Part shown: positions 8,825 to 17,446 of the stretch, one piece after another
Position numbering within the stretch: the stretch's first letter is position 1
Layout of the letters: every line of letters starts with the position of its first letter
Assembly (NCBI GenBank): GCA_027021365.1
Contig: JALUUM010000032.1
Span: 62,001-126,000 of the forward strand
Source of the DNA: Spirochaetales bacterium
GTDB taxonomy: Bacteria > Spirochaetota > Spirochaetia > SZUA-6
Direction of reading: 5' to 3'
Length of the DNA: 64,000 bases
The notes under the pieces: model-generated
Database searches by the model: none
Told to the model about the DNA's origin: nothing
What the model saw: only the letters and a program-made list of their open reading frames with translations
Translations under genes and position numbers: made by a program

Positions 8825-9871
8825 GTGTCACCCGTGAACAAATACAAGCAGTTTGAGGCTGAACTTGTCACACATATAGAGAAAAAATCACACAAGGTCA
8901 AGAGTAAAGTATTCCTCTTCTTTCAGAAGATTTTTCAGAAGGGAAAACAGAAATTTACCGTCATGTTCATTCCCCATTCTGAAAAAAATATCTTCAACTT
9001 CCAGATATCTGTTTTCACCCTTGTTTTTTTCATTTTTCTACTCACCGTACTGCTTGTCTCTTTTTTCTGGCTTACCACTCATTTTACGGGTACCAACAGA
9101 CAGATAACAAGGATAGATTCCAACCTGCATCAGAGTGAAGCCACCCTGGAGGGTTTCAAAGAGGAGATTGCTTCACTTAGAAAATCTATCAAGGAATTCA
9201 AGACAAGCCTTAACAGTGTTCTGGAAGTAATGAACTCCGGTAAATCAAAGAATTATTTCCTCGACGGGGAGGGAGGTGACCTCTCTTCTTTTATCAGTCT
9301 TGGAAATGTTTCGGAGAGTAGCTTAAGAGAGCTCAGCGAGCTCAAGAGCCTTCGTACATATCTTGACAATGCGGTGAAACCTCTTAACGAGATAAGCAAA
9401 GTTCTTCTCTCACAAAAGGAACTGCTTGTTGATATTCCCACCCTTTGGCCTTTGAAAGATGTCAGGGGGAATATTACCCAGTATTTTGGACCGAGTATTC
9501 ATCCCTTTACCGGGCAGTGGTACCTGCACAAGGGTATCGACATAGCATGGGGATATGGAGTTCCCATTGTAGCCACGGCAAACGGGACGGTAGAAACCAT
9601 AGGAAATGATGTGCATGGTTTCGGGATATATATCATTCTAAGGCACAAGTATGGCTTTTACACGAGATATGCACACCTTCAAAAGGTGACTGTTCAAAAG
9701 GGGCAGTATGTAAGGAGGGGACAGGTAATAGCATTTATGGGCAACTCCGGTCTTTCGACCGGCCCGCATCTGCACTATGAGGTAAGAATTGGAACTCAGG
9801 TTGTAAATCCGATTAAATTCCTTAACATAGAAAGTCCTCTGGTAGAAAAATACGTAAGAAAATCCAGGTAA
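8825..9871 (+). CDS. Membrane-anchored M23 family metallopeptidase
   Basis: A zinc endopeptidase, probably cleaving peptidoglycan cross-links in the periplasm. About 45 cytoplasmic residues are followed by one transmembrane helix (around residues 55-80), a coiled-coil stretch (roughly 90-190) and a C-terminal LytM domain. The domain shows the zinc ligands H-K-G-I-D and the H-L-H-Y-E motif. The GTG at 8825 follows GGAAGAGG. The neighbour bactofilin starts 3 bases downstream. M23 peptidases paired with bactofilins control cell shape in other bacteria, so this pair may set cell curvature or diameter here (inference). Confidence 0.93.
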   Translation: MSPVNKYKQFEAELVTHIEKKSHKVKSKVFLFFQKIFQKGKQKFTVMFIPHSEKNIFNFQISVFTLVFFIFLLTVLLVSFFWLTTHFTGTNRQITRIDSNLHQSEATLEGFKEEIASLRKSIKEFKTSLNSVLEVMNSGKSKNYFLDGEGGDLSSFISLGNVSESSLRELSELKSLRTYLDNAVKPLNEISKVLLSQKELLVDIPTLWPLKDVRGNITQYFGPSIHPFTGQWYLHKGIDIAWGYGVPIVATANGTVETIGNDVHGFGIYIILRHKYGFYTRYAHLQKVTVQKGQYVRRGQVIAFMGNSGLSTGPHLHYEVRIGTQVVNPIKFLNIESPLVEKYVRKSR

Positions 9872-9874
9872 ATT

Positions 9875-10387
9875 ATGAGCAGCAATCAGTTTCAGGAAGA
9901 TTCCTTTATAAACTCCATAATAGGAGAAGGCACCCATTTAAGGGGTGACTTTGAATTAAACGGCTTACTTCGTGTAGATGGTGATTTCTCCGGGACTGTA
10001 AAGACAAAGGGTAAGGTGTTAATCGGAAGCAATGGCCGTGCAGAATGCACGATATACGGGGGAACTATCGTTGTTGGTGGGGTTGTCAAAGGAAACATCT
10101 ATGCCACTGAGAAGGTTATCATTTTATCCACAGGTATGATGATTGGAAATATAAGGGCACCGAGGTTGATAATAGAGGAAGGGGTGCTCTTTGACGGTAC
10201 ATGCAGAATAGAGAAGACGGCTGTCAGTCACGGAGAGATGAGGGAGGAAGAGGAGAAGAGTATTGATGCTTCACGGGAAAAGGCAGAAACCGCTGTTGCC
10301 TTCGCCATTGATGAAAACATTTCCGGAGGAGAAAATCAAAAGGGCCGTATTTTCAAACGCAAAGAAAAATCAATCTCATTCAAATAA
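9875..10387 (+). CDS. Bactofilin (polymer-forming cytoskeletal protein)
   Basis: Bactofilins form nucleotide-independent beta-helical filaments. The 170-residue protein has the domain at about residues 15-110, with repeating beta strands rich in G, V and I (for example L-R-G-D-F-E, V-D-G-D-F-S-G-T-V, V-V-G-G-V-V-K-G-N-I). The C-terminal tail is charged and low in structure. It follows the M23 peptidase gene by 3 bases and precedes the YaaR-like gene. The filament probably scaffolds the peptidase at the inner membrane (inference from M23-bactofilin pairs elsewhere). Confidence 0.93.
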   Translation: MSSNQFQEDSFINSIIGEGTHLRGDFELNGLLRVDGDFSGTVKTKGKVLIGSNGRAECTIYGGTIVVGGVVKGNIYATEKVIILSTGMMIGNIRAPRLIIEEGVLFDGTCRIEKTAVSHGEMREEEEKSIDASREKAETAVAFAIDENISGGENQKGRIFKRKEKSISFK

Positions 10388-10393
10388 ATAAGA

Positions 10394-10888
10394 ATGGATA
10401 GAATAGAATCTGTAGGTGATTCCTCCCTGTTCAAGAGGCCGGAGAGGAAGAGAAAGGATAAGAAGCAATTAAAGGGAATCTCTGTTTTTTCCGATATCGT
10501 CGGCCGGGTTGAGGAGGCGGAAGGGGGAAGTGGTGTCAGCTACAGAAGGTACTACTCCGAGGAAGATAGCAGAAACCTGGAAGAGCTGCTCGATGAGGTG
10601 AGCGCAATGGGGGAAAAACTGGCAGAAAATCCGACAATCGATAATATAAAGGAATACAAGAAGAGAGTTGGTGACTTCATAAACTATATAGTGAACAAGG
10701 CTGTTATTCTCGAGGAAAGAGTTTCCGGATTAGATATTCTTAAGAGAAAACGCTTTACATTGGTTAAAATAATAGATAGAAAGTTGGAACAGCTTGCTGC
10801 TGAAGTATTGAGGAATCAGAGAGACCAGTTGATGATCCTTGAAAAGGTGGAAGAGATAAACGGAATGCTGGTTGACCTATTGTCCTGA
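10394..10888 (+). CDS. YaaR family protein (DUF327)
   Basis: A 164-residue helical cytoplasmic protein. The C-terminal half shows the family pattern: Y-K-K-R-V-G-D-F-I-N-Y, an R-K-R-F-T-L-V-K-I-I-D-type stretch and D-R-K-L-E-Q-L-A. YaaR has no known biochemical function; in Bacillus it lies near yaaT-type (RicT) genes, and the same neighbour follows here. The N-terminal 45 residues are basic and weakly conserved. The start at 10394 lies 6 bases after bactofilin and has a weak ribosome binding site, which fits translation coupled to the upstream gene. Confidence 0.8.
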   Translation: MDRIESVGDSSLFKRPERKRKDKKQLKGISVFSDIVGRVEEAEGGSGVSYRRYYSEEDSRNLEELLDEVSAMGEKLAENPTIDNIKEYKKRVGDFINYIVNKAVILEERVSGLDILKRKRFTLVKIIDRKLEQLAAEVLRNQRDQLMILEKVEEINGMLVDLLS

Positions 10889-10928
10889 TTTTATTTTCAA
10901 ATGAGTTTTATCTGGGAGTATTGTTCAT

Positions 10929-11789
10929 ATGAGAGAATTGATACAGGAAAAGATAAAGAAGGGAGAATATATAAGAGTCAAGATTATCTATTCCAATGCT
11001 ACGGAAGTGATAAAGCTTGAAGGTGATACCGAAGTAAATCAGAATGACCTCCTGGTTGTTTCGACTCGTTATGGAAATGATCTGGCCAGGGTCCTTGGAG
11101 CGGTACGTCATTTTGAGGACATAGAGGCTGATGAGGAAAAATGGCTGATTGTGAGGAAGGCTACCGAAGAGGACATATTACGGTATGAAGAAAACAAGAA
11201 AAGGGAAGAGAAAGCCTTCCGTATATGCAGGGAAAAGATAGATGAACTTGGCCTGGAGATGAAACTTGTTCAGGCACATTATCTCCTCGATGAGCCGAAG
11301 ATACTTTTCTTTTTTACCGCAGAGTCACGTGTGGATTTCAGAGAGTTGGTAAAGGTACTCGTTTCGGAGTTTAAAATGAGAATTGAGCTAAGGCAAATCG
11401 GTGTGCGAGACGAGGCTCGTGTAATAGGAGGTGTCGGAGTATGCGGGAGAGCTCTCTGCTGCAATTCTGTAACCGATAAGCTCGTGCCGGTTTCAATCAA
11501 AATGGCAAAGGAACAGAACCTTACGCTTAATTCGATGAAAATTTCCGGGCCCTGTGGGAGGTTGCTCTGTTGCCTAGCATACGAGTATGACACTTACTGT
11601 GTTCTCAAGAAAGGATTTCCCTCTGTTGGAGCCAATGTGAGGGTAGGAGAGGAACTCTTTAAGGTATCTGAAATCAATATAGTAAAGGATGAGATAAAGA
11701 TTATTCATGGTGACGGAAGAATTATTGTTGCCAGTAAGAATGTCATGAGATTCATAGATTCAAGGAATGAATGGATCCTGGAGAGGTAG
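10929..11789 (+). CDS. PSP1 domain protein, RicT (YaaT)-like
   Basis: The 286-residue protein contains the PSP1 domain with the paired cysteine motifs V-C-G-R-A-L-C-C and P-C-G-R-L-L-C-C-L. In RicT of Bacillus these cysteines help bind Fe-S clusters in the RicA-RicF-RicT complex, which assists RNase Y in mRNA maturation. Whether a RicA or RicF partner exists here cannot be seen. A GGGAG site lies about 10 bases before the ATG. It is the last gene of the operon and ends one base from the convergent kinase gene. Confidence 0.88.
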   Translation: MRELIQEKIKKGEYIRVKIIYSNATEVIKLEGDTEVNQNDLLVVSTRYGNDLARVLGAVRHFEDIEADEEKWLIVRKATEEDILRYEENKKREEKAFRICREKIDELGLEMKLVQAHYLLDEPKILFFFTAESRVDFRELVKVLVSEFKMRIELRQIGVRDEARVIGGVGVCGRALCCNSVTDKLVPVSIKMAKEQNLTLNSMKISGPCGRLLCCLAYEYDTYCVLKKGFPSVGANVRVGEELFKVSEINIVKDEIKIIHGDGRIIVASKNVMRFIDSRNEWILER

Positions 11790-11790
11790 T

Positions 11791-12681
11791 TTAACCATCC
11801 CCGTTTTTCTTTTCCCTCTCTATTCTCTCGAGTACAGCCGACTCAGTGCCCTGAAATGGACCAGGAGTTTCCATTTTAGTGCTGGTAAGTGCGGCCGCAT
11901 AATTCAGGGCTTCCGCGATACCATGAGATATTCTGTAGGCAAGGTATGATGCAAAGCATGTATCACCCCTTCCCGTTCTTCCCGATAAGTTTTCTGATGT
12001 AAATGGTGCCCTGTAGATTCTTTTCCCGTCGAAGAGTATCACTTCGGATGAGTGGGTGACCATTACTTCGCGTGCCCCCATTTCGTAGAGTAGTTTTGCA
12101 GCCTGCTCCCTGTCCGTTATTCCCGTTATTATCTCTGCCTCCGCGGTATCCGTTTTTAGATATGTAATTTTTGGTAACAGTTTTTCTTTCTTTTCCCAGT
12201 CTTTGAAAAGAAGTTTGCCCTCTTCACTACAGCGCAGTATTCCCTGAACATCGAGAGCGATAGCACCTCTCTCTGAAAGTGGTTCTATAAGGGTGTCGGG
12301 TATTTCTCCCCTGAAAAGTCCTGCAAGATGAATAACATTTGCTCTTACATTTGGTATATCATCCAGCGTGAATGGTTCTGCCCGGGATATCAACCTTACC
12401 TTCCTTCTATCCATGTCTTCCGTATAGTAAATATTTTCGATGGAGGTTGTATGTCTAGATGGTATTGGTACCGTATCTATTCCTTCTTTCTCAAAATACG
12501 CGAGCAGTGAAAAATCCTTCTCGGAAAGTTTAGTCACTACAAGGACATCGACTCCCGATCGTTTCGCCGCAATAGAGGAGTAGAATACGGCTCCTCCGAG
12601 GGTCTCGGTTCTTCTGTTTTTGACAATGATTATATCTTTAGAGATATGACCGACAAGAATTATATCGTATTTTTCTTTCAT
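11791..12681 (-). CDS. PfkB/ribokinase family carbohydrate or nucleoside kinase
   Basis: A ribokinase-fold kinase. The C-terminal signature with the catalytic base appears as G-R-T-G-R-G-D-T-C-F-A (usual form G-A-G-D-x-F). The N-terminus has V-G-H-I-S-K-D and an L-G-G-A-V-F-Y-S substrate-lid region. The frame extends to 12777, but the ATG at 12681 begins with the family-like M-K-E-K-Y-D-I-I-L-V-G and gives 296 residues. No clear ribosome binding site is seen. No neighbour indicates the substrate, and the family ranges over ribose, fructose, adenosine and other small molecules, so the substrate is left open. Confidence 0.78.
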   Translation of the reverse strand: MKEKYDIILVGHISKDIIIVKNRRTETLGGAVFYSSIAAKRSGVDVLVVTKLSEKDFSLLAYFEKEGIDTVPIPSRHTTSIENIYYTEDMDRRKVRLISRAEPFTLDDIPNVRANVIHLAGLFRGEIPDTLIEPLSERGAIALDVQGILRCSEEGKLLFKDWEKKEKLLPKITYLKTDTAEAEIITGITDREQAAKLLYEMGAREVMVTHSSEVILFDGKRIYRAPFTSENLSGRTGRGDTCFASYLAYRISHGIAEALNYAAALTSTKMETPGPFQGTESAVLERIEREKKNGDG

Positions 12682-12737
12682 GCTGAAAATATAAAGATTG
12701 TGAGAATAATGTTCAATACCGAATGATCCTGTATTTC

Positions 12738-12767
12738 TTGACTTCGTTTTCACTTTTCTTCTATACT
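12738..12767 (+). promoter_or_regulatory. Promoter of the tungstate/molybdopterin operon
   Basis: TTGACT (12738-12743), an 18-base spacer and TATACT (12762-12767). Transcription would begin near 12774, just before the structured leader at 12792-12933. Confidence 0.6.
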
Positions 12768-12791
12768 TAGAGTTCAATTTGGAAGAAGAAC

Positions 12792-12933
12792 CTCCGAGCT
12801 TCGATTCCTAAGGACAAACGAACAAGGGTCTATGGATACGAAGCCGTGAAGCATGACTTGACAATGCTTCTTAGGGTGATACCGGAAACGGTTTCGCCTC
12901 CCGTGTTTGGAAAGGAGGATAACACGCTTGGAG
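12792..12933 (+). promoter_or_regulatory. Candidate Moco/Tuco riboswitch in the tupA leader
   Basis: The leader folds by inspection. CTCCGAGC (12792-12799) pairs with GCTTGGAG (12926-12933), which contains the tupA TTG start. Inside are a 7-bp hairpin GAAGCAT/ATGCTTC (12848-12870), a GNRA hairpin ACCG-GAAA-CGGT (12881-12892), and CCTCC (12898-12902) facing GGAGG (12914-12918), the tupA ribosome binding site. CGTGTT (12902-12907) can instead pair with AACACG (12921-12926), so two states are possible. This arrangement and the downstream genes match the Moco RNA motif, known to control molybdenum and tungsten cofactor genes. The family assignment is from memory and needs a covariance search. Confidence 0.65.
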
Positions 12934-13755
12934 TCTGTTAAAAAAATCATTTCATTACTGTTTATCATCGGTTTTTCTGTTGGAATAGCCCATGGTCTCG
13001 GAAAAGGCGAATCTATGCACAGACTTCGCCTGGCCACCACTACCAGCACGGATAACAGTGGTTTGCTCGATGTATTGATACCTGCCTTTGAAGCTGAAAC
13101 GGGAATACAGGTGGAAGTGATAGCTGTCGGTACCGGTAAGGCAATGACATTGGGTGAGAGGGGTGATGTCGATGTACTTATGGTACATGCGAGGAGGAAA
13201 GAGGATGAATTCATAAGAGAAGGATACGGAGTAGCCAGGCAGGGTTTCATGCACAACGATTTTGTCATACTTGGCCCTGAAACGGACCCTGCGGGAATAA
13301 GGGGAGCAAAGAGTGCAGCCGGCGCCTTTAGAAAAATAGTAGAAAGTGGTTCGGGTTTCATTTCCAGGGGCGATGAATCGGGTACCAACATCAAAGAGAA
13401 AGAGATATGGAGACAGGCGGATATCAAACCGGTAGGCAACTGGTATAAAGAAGCTGGACAGGGTATGGGTGCCGTGATTGTCATGGCAGATGATTTGAAT
13501 GCATATACCCTGTCAGACAGGGGAACCTATCTCTCATTGAAGGATAAAGTTGACATATTGATTCTATTCGAGGGAGATCCCATTCTGTACAACCCGTACG
13601 GTGTGATTGCAGTGAATCCTGCCAGGTATCCCAATGTCAATTACAGCGGTGCAATGGCTTTCATCGATTTCGTAACATCGAGGGAGGGTCAGGACATAAT
13701 CAGAAATTTCAGAAAAGCTGGCCAGCAGCTCTTCTACCCTGATGTTTACAAATAG
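12928..13755 (+). CDS. tupA: Tungstate ABC transporter substrate-binding protein TupA
   Basis: A periplasmic oxyanion-binding protein. Residues 1-23 form a signal peptide with a hydrophobic core. The mature part begins near the T-T-T-S motif (residues 37-40), and an S-R-G-D-E-S-G-T-N segment around residue 150 provides further oxyanion contacts, both typical of TupA. The frame is open to a TTG at 12907, but the TTG at 12928 is preceded at the right distance by GGAAAGGAGG and lies inside the predicted riboswitch stem. TupA proteins prefer tungstate over molybdate. It heads tupABC-moeA-moaA-moaC-MOSC-mogA. Confidence 0.9.
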   Translation: MESVKKIISLLFIIGFSVGIAHGLGKGESMHRLRLATTTSTDNSGLLDVLIPAFEAETGIQVEVIAVGTGKAMTLGERGDVDVLMVHARRKEDEFIREGYGVARQGFMHNDFVILGPETDPAGIRGAKSAAGAFRKIVESGSGFISRGDESGTNIKEKEIWRQADIKPVGNWYKEAGQGMGAVIVMADDLNAYTLSDRGTYLSLKDKVDILILFEGDPILYNPYGVIAVNPARYPNVNYSGAMAFIDFVTSREGQDIIRNFRKAGQQLFYPDVYK

Positions 13756-13801
13756 TTTACAAATAAAGGATGATATTGAGACATGATCTTTGCAGGGGAA
13801 A

Positions 13802-14485
13802 ATGAATAGTTCTTTTTTCAGGGCAATACAGCTTATTGTTTCGGGTAATAGCGAGGTATATTTTATTGCCTTTACCTCTCTGAAATTCGCCTTTTCTTCC
13901 ACCGTGATTGCAACACTTATATCGCTTCCCCTCGGAATGATCCTGGCATTCAAACACTTTACAGGGAAGGCCATTGTAGTGGTAGTGTTAAACAGCCTTA
14001 TGGCACTTCCTACGGTGGTAATTGGGCTGATTCTCTATTCTCTTCTCTCCCGTTCAGGTCCGCTTGGTGGTTTCAGATTGCTTTTTACTCCCGTTGCAAT
14101 CGTAATGGGTCAGAGTATTCTTGCCCTTCCGATAGTTGCCTCCCTGGTTTACAGTGCTTTCTCCGGGATATCGAAAGAATTACCCGAGACTCTCGAAACA
14201 CTGGGTGCCCGTGGTTTTTCCAGGAACCTGATGATCATGCGAGAATCCGGCACGGCGGTACTTTCTGCTGTCCTCTCCGGTTTTGGCAGGGTGATAGGTG
14301 AGGTGGGTGTTTCCATGATGCTTGGCGGAAATATAAGGTGGTATACGAGAACGATTACAACAACCATTGCACTGGAGACGAGTAAGGGAGAATTCGAACT
14401 GGCATTGGCCCTGGGGCTTATTCTCATAGCAATTTCTTTCCTTGTCAATTTCTCTCTTCACATGGGGATGAGATATGCAGAATAA
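13802..14485 (+). CDS. tupB: Tungstate ABC transporter permease TupB
   Basis: A BPD-type inner-membrane permease with about five or six transmembrane helices. The EAA-loop equivalent is visible as P-E-T-L-E-T-L-G-A-R-G-F-S near residue 130, which contacts the ATPase. The ATG at 13802 follows GCAGGGG; a TTG at 13790 is possible but less likely. Its 3' end overlaps tupC by 11 bases. The family (TupB/WtpB/ModB) carries tungstate or molybdate; the TupA neighbour favours tungstate. Confidence 0.92.
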   Translation: MNSSFFRAIQLIVSGNSEVYFIAFTSLKFAFSSTVIATLISLPLGMILAFKHFTGKAIVVVVLNSLMALPTVVIGLILYSLLSRSGPLGGFRLLFTPVAIVMGQSILALPIVASLVYSAFSGISKELPETLETLGARGFSRNLMIMRESGTAVLSAVLSGFGRVIGEVGVSMMLGGNIRWYTRTITTTIALETSKGEFELALALGLILIAISFLVNFSLHMGMRYAE

Positions 14486-15482
14486 TTTTCTATCCCTCAA
14501 AGGAGTAACATTTTCCTACGACGCAAGGTTGAGTAATGTGTTGTTCATAGAAGACTTAGAGCTAGAGCGGGGTGGTACAACGGTAATAGTGGGACCCAAT
14601 GGTTCGGGAAAGACAACGCTACTTAAGATTCTAAGCGGTTTGTTGAAAGAATCGGGTGGTGAACTGAAGTTGTATGGAAGAGCTGTTACAAATGGAGCAA
14701 GGGAAAAATTATGCAGGATGAGTGTATTCGTTCATCAAAATCCCTACATATTTTCAGGTTCCGTAAGGCACAATATCGAATATGGGTTGAAGCTGAAAAG
14801 ACTGCCCAGGAATGAGAGGAACGGAATTGTCGCGAAGGTGCTGAATAAAGTAGGATTGAAGGGTTTAGAACATAGAAATGCCCTTAGTCTGTCCGGTGGA
14901 GAAAAACAGAAACTGGCCATGGCTCGTGCAATGGCGGTGGAACCCGATGTTCTTGTTCTGGATGAACCTGACGCTCATATGGATGCTGACTCGAGAAGAT
15001 CGATAGAGGGGATACTGCAAGAACTTTCTGCCGGTGGAAAGACCCTGATTATAAGCACTCACAATGAGGCATTTGCCTACCGGATTGCAGACAGGATAGT
15101 TAGGTTGGAGGATGGGAGGCTTGTAAGTCCCTCTGTCAATATCCTGCGGGGAAGGCTCTCAGGAGGAGATGAACATTTTTCATACTTTGAATCCTCCGGT
15201 ACAACGATACTATGCCCACCGGTTACGGGGGATTTCAATTCGGCGGTGATTCCCTGCGAGGATATTATACTCTCTGCTTCAGGTATCGATGCCAGCACGC
15301 AGAACCAGCTTTTCGGGCGGGTTTCAAATATAGAGAAAGAATCGTATCTTTTCCTTGTTACTGTGGATTGCGGAGTGCCCCTAAGGGCACTGGTTACGAA
15401 GAAATCGGTTGAAATCCTTGAAATAAGAGAGGGAAAGAAACTCTTTGTAAGTTTCAAGGCCTCTGCCGTGAAATTGTACTGA
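14475..15482 (+). CDS. tupC: Tungstate ABC transporter ATP-binding protein TupC with C-terminal TOBE/Mop-like domain
   Basis: Residues 1-230 are an ABC ATPase with Walker A G-P-N-G-S-G-K-T-T, the signature L-S-G-G-E-K-Q-K, Walker B V-L-V-L-D-E-P-D and the switch histidine S-T-H-N-E. The remaining 100 residues end in a beta-rich segment (from about N-Q-L-F-G-R-V) that resembles a TOBE/Mop oxyanion-binding domain, as in ModC. TupC proteins are often shorter, so this ATPase may itself sense tungstate or molybdate (inference). The start overlaps tupB by 11 bases. Confidence 0.92.
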   Translation: MQNNFLSLKGVTFSYDARLSNVLFIEDLELERGGTTVIVGPNGSGKTTLLKILSGLLKESGGELKLYGRAVTNGAREKLCRMSVFVHQNPYIFSGSVRHNIEYGLKLKRLPRNERNGIVAKVLNKVGLKGLEHRNALSLSGGEKQKLAMARAMAVEPDVLVLDEPDAHMDADSRRSIEGILQELSAGGKTLIISTHNEAFAYRIADRIVRLEDGRLVSPSVNILRGRLSGGDEHFSYFESSGTTILCPPVTGDFNSAVIPCEDIILSASGIDASTQNQLFGRVSNIEKESYLFLVTVDCGVPLRALVTKKSVEILEIREGKKLFVSFKASAVKLY

Positions 15483-15500
15483 TGGGTGAAAGGAGTTGGA

Positions 15501-16667
15501 ATGATAGGTGTCGACAGGGCCCTGGAAATAATAAAAAGTCAGGAAACGGAACTTAAAACAGAGAGGGTAAGGATAGAGAATGCACTGGGGAGACTCCTGG
15601 TTACGGAGATAGAGAGCCCTATTGATTCACCTCCCTTCGCAAAAGCAGCTATGGATGGCTATGCGGTAGATTCTTCTGATACCTCCGGTTCCTTTGAGGT
15701 AATTGAGGTGGTAGCTGCCGGCGAAGTACCAACAGGTGTTGTTACCAGGGGTAAGTGCGTAAGGATAATGACGGGAGCAATGATGCCCGAGGGTGCCGAT
15801 AAGGTGATTCCGGTTGAATATACGAAAGAAGAGGATGGCATAATGTATCCCATAAGGGAGGAAACCAGGTACAACGTGATAGGGAAAGCGGAAAATCTAA
15901 AAAAAGGAAGCAAGGTTCTTTCTCCTCGCGTGCTGAACCCAAAGGAAATCGGAATAATAGCTTCCATGGGCATCGATTCGGTAGAGGTTGCAAAAAAGCC
16001 GGTAGTAGGAGTAATCATTACCGGTTCAGAGTTGAAGGATCCCGGGGAACGGTTGAAACCCGGCCAGATTTACAATAGCAACGGTGTTCAGCTCTGTGCC
16101 CAGATAGGGGCTTTGGCCTGTAAACCGAGGTATTATGGCATCGTAGAGGACAACAGGGATACCTTGAATAAAATGATTTCCAGGGCCTCGGCGGAATGTG
16201 ATATAGTGCTTTTTTCAGGGGGGGTATCCAAGGGTGACTATGATTTCGTTCCGGGTATTCTGGAGGAGAGTGGCTTCGATATTCTGTTTCATAGAGTTGC
16301 AATGAAACCAGGGAGACCGACTCTCTTCGGAAGAAGGGGGAATCTCTTTGTCTTCGGGCTTCCCGGTAATCCCGTAACGAGCTTTGTGATTTTTGAGGTT
16401 ATGGTTAAGGCTCTAATCTTTCGCATGGCAGGGTTGAAATACGAACCATTTCTCATTCGGGGAAGGTTAAAGAGGGATATTAGAAGAAAAAAGATAGACA
16501 GAACAGATTTTCGTCCGGTAAAAATCGATAGGGAAGATATTTACCCGGTTGAATATCACGGTTCTTCACACATCAATGTTATGGCAGAGTCAAATGCGCT
16601 GTTGATGATACGGGAAGGAATAAGAGAATTGAAAGAGGGAGATTACGTAGATGTTAGACCGATATGA
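15501..16667 (+). CDS. moeA: Molybdopterin molybdenumtransferase MoeA
   Basis: MoeA inserts molybdate (or tungstate) into adenylylated molybdopterin. The sequence has M-D-G-Y-A-V, the M-T-G-A-M-M-P-E-G-A-D region with the conserved Asp, the MoCF-binding G-V-S-K-G-D-Y-D near residue 240 and L-P-G-N-P-V-T-S-F. The ATG at 15501 sits 8 bases after AAGGAG, giving 388 residues; a GTG at 15486 would add five. Its 3' end overlaps moaA by 17 bases. Being behind tupABC, its metal is probably tungstate. Confidence 0.94.
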   Translation: MIGVDRALEIIKSQETELKTERVRIENALGRLLVTEIESPIDSPPFAKAAMDGYAVDSSDTSGSFEVIEVVAAGEVPTGVVTRGKCVRIMTGAMMPEGADKVIPVEYTKEEDGIMYPIREETRYNVIGKAENLKKGSKVLSPRVLNPKEIGIIASMGIDSVEVAKKPVVGVIITGSELKDPGERLKPGQIYNSNGVQLCAQIGALACKPRYYGIVEDNRDTLNKMISRASAECDIVLFSGGVSKGDYDFVPGILEESGFDILFHRVAMKPGRPTLFGRRGNLFVFGLPGNPVTSFVIFEVMVKALIFRMAGLKYEPFLIRGRLKRDIRRKKIDRTDFRPVKIDREDIYPVEYHGSSHINVMAESNALLMIREGIRELKEGDYVDVRPI

Positions 16668-17445
16668 GAGGGATATCACTTACCTGAGAATTTCGGTAAC
16701 GAACCGGTGCAATCTGCGATGTACATACTGTGTGCCGGAAGACTACGTGAATGCTGGCAGTGATGATATGGAATTTTACGAAATCGTCAGGGTGGCCGAG
16801 GCTGCCGTATCCCTCGGAATAAGAAAGATAAGGTTGACGGGTGGCGAGCCTCTGGTAAGGAGGGGTATAACGGAGCTTGTTTCGATGCTTAAATCGGTAA
16901 GAGGCATCGACCATTTGGCAATGACGACGAATGGCCTCCTCCTCGACCGCTTTGCAGGACCACTGAAGGAGGCGGGTCTTGACAGTATCAATATCTCTCT
17001 TGATACTCTGAATGCGGAGCGGTACAGGAAACTGACCCGAACGGGAGATTTGCATAGAGTCCTAAAGGGGATTCGTGCCATCGAGAAAGAGGGGTTTAGC
17101 GCGGTAAAAATCAATATGGTGGTTATGGATGATACAGCCGATGAAGAGATAGAGAAAATGCAGGATTTTTGTTCCGGAAGGGGTTTCACGCTTCAGCTTA
17201 TCAACCATTACGAGCTCTCCGGGGAAAAAAGGGAAAACTACCGCTTCGACAGGCCGCCAAAGTGTGAATTGTGCAACAGAATAAGGCTGACAGCGGATGG
17301 TTACTTGAAACCGTGTCTTCATTCCAACAGGGAAATCCCTTTGAACAGGAATGACCTCGTAGCTTCCCTGCGGAAAACGATACTTTCCAAGCCGGCAAGG
17401 GGCAGGGCCTGCACCAACCGAAGTATGATAGAAATAGGAGGCTGA
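16651..17445 (+). CDS. moaA: GTP 3',8-cyclase MoaA, compact form
   Basis: This radical-SAM enzyme starts molybdopterin synthesis from GTP. The SAM cluster ligands are C20, C24 and C27 in N-R-C-N-L-R-C-T-Y-C. T-G-G-E-P-L-V-R and the second cluster C205-x2-C208-x13-C222 follow, and the protein ends in the Gly-Gly pair that is functionally important in MoaA. At 264 residues it is about 60 shorter than E. coli MoaA: the segment just before the second cluster is missing and replaced by a short R-F-D-R-P-P linker. All catalytic cysteines remain, so it is probably active. moaE and moaD are not in this operon. Confidence 0.88.
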   Translation: MLDRYERDITYLRISVTNRCNLRCTYCVPEDYVNAGSDDMEFYEIVRVAEAAVSLGIRKIRLTGGEPLVRRGITELVSMLKSVRGIDHLAMTTNGLLLDRFAGPLKEAGLDSINISLDTLNAERYRKLTRTGDLHRVLKGIRAIEKEGFSAVKINMVVMDDTADEEIEKMQDFCSGRGFTLQLINHYELSGEKRENYRFDRPPKCELCNRIRLTADGYLKPCLHSNREIPLNRNDLVASLRKTILSKPARGRACTNRSMIEIGG

Positions 17446-17446
17446 A

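Noticed and set aside
12799..12822. T-loop-like TTCGATTCC resembling part of a tRNA
   Set aside because: No acceptor or anticodon stem can be formed around it; it belongs to the riboswitch leader.
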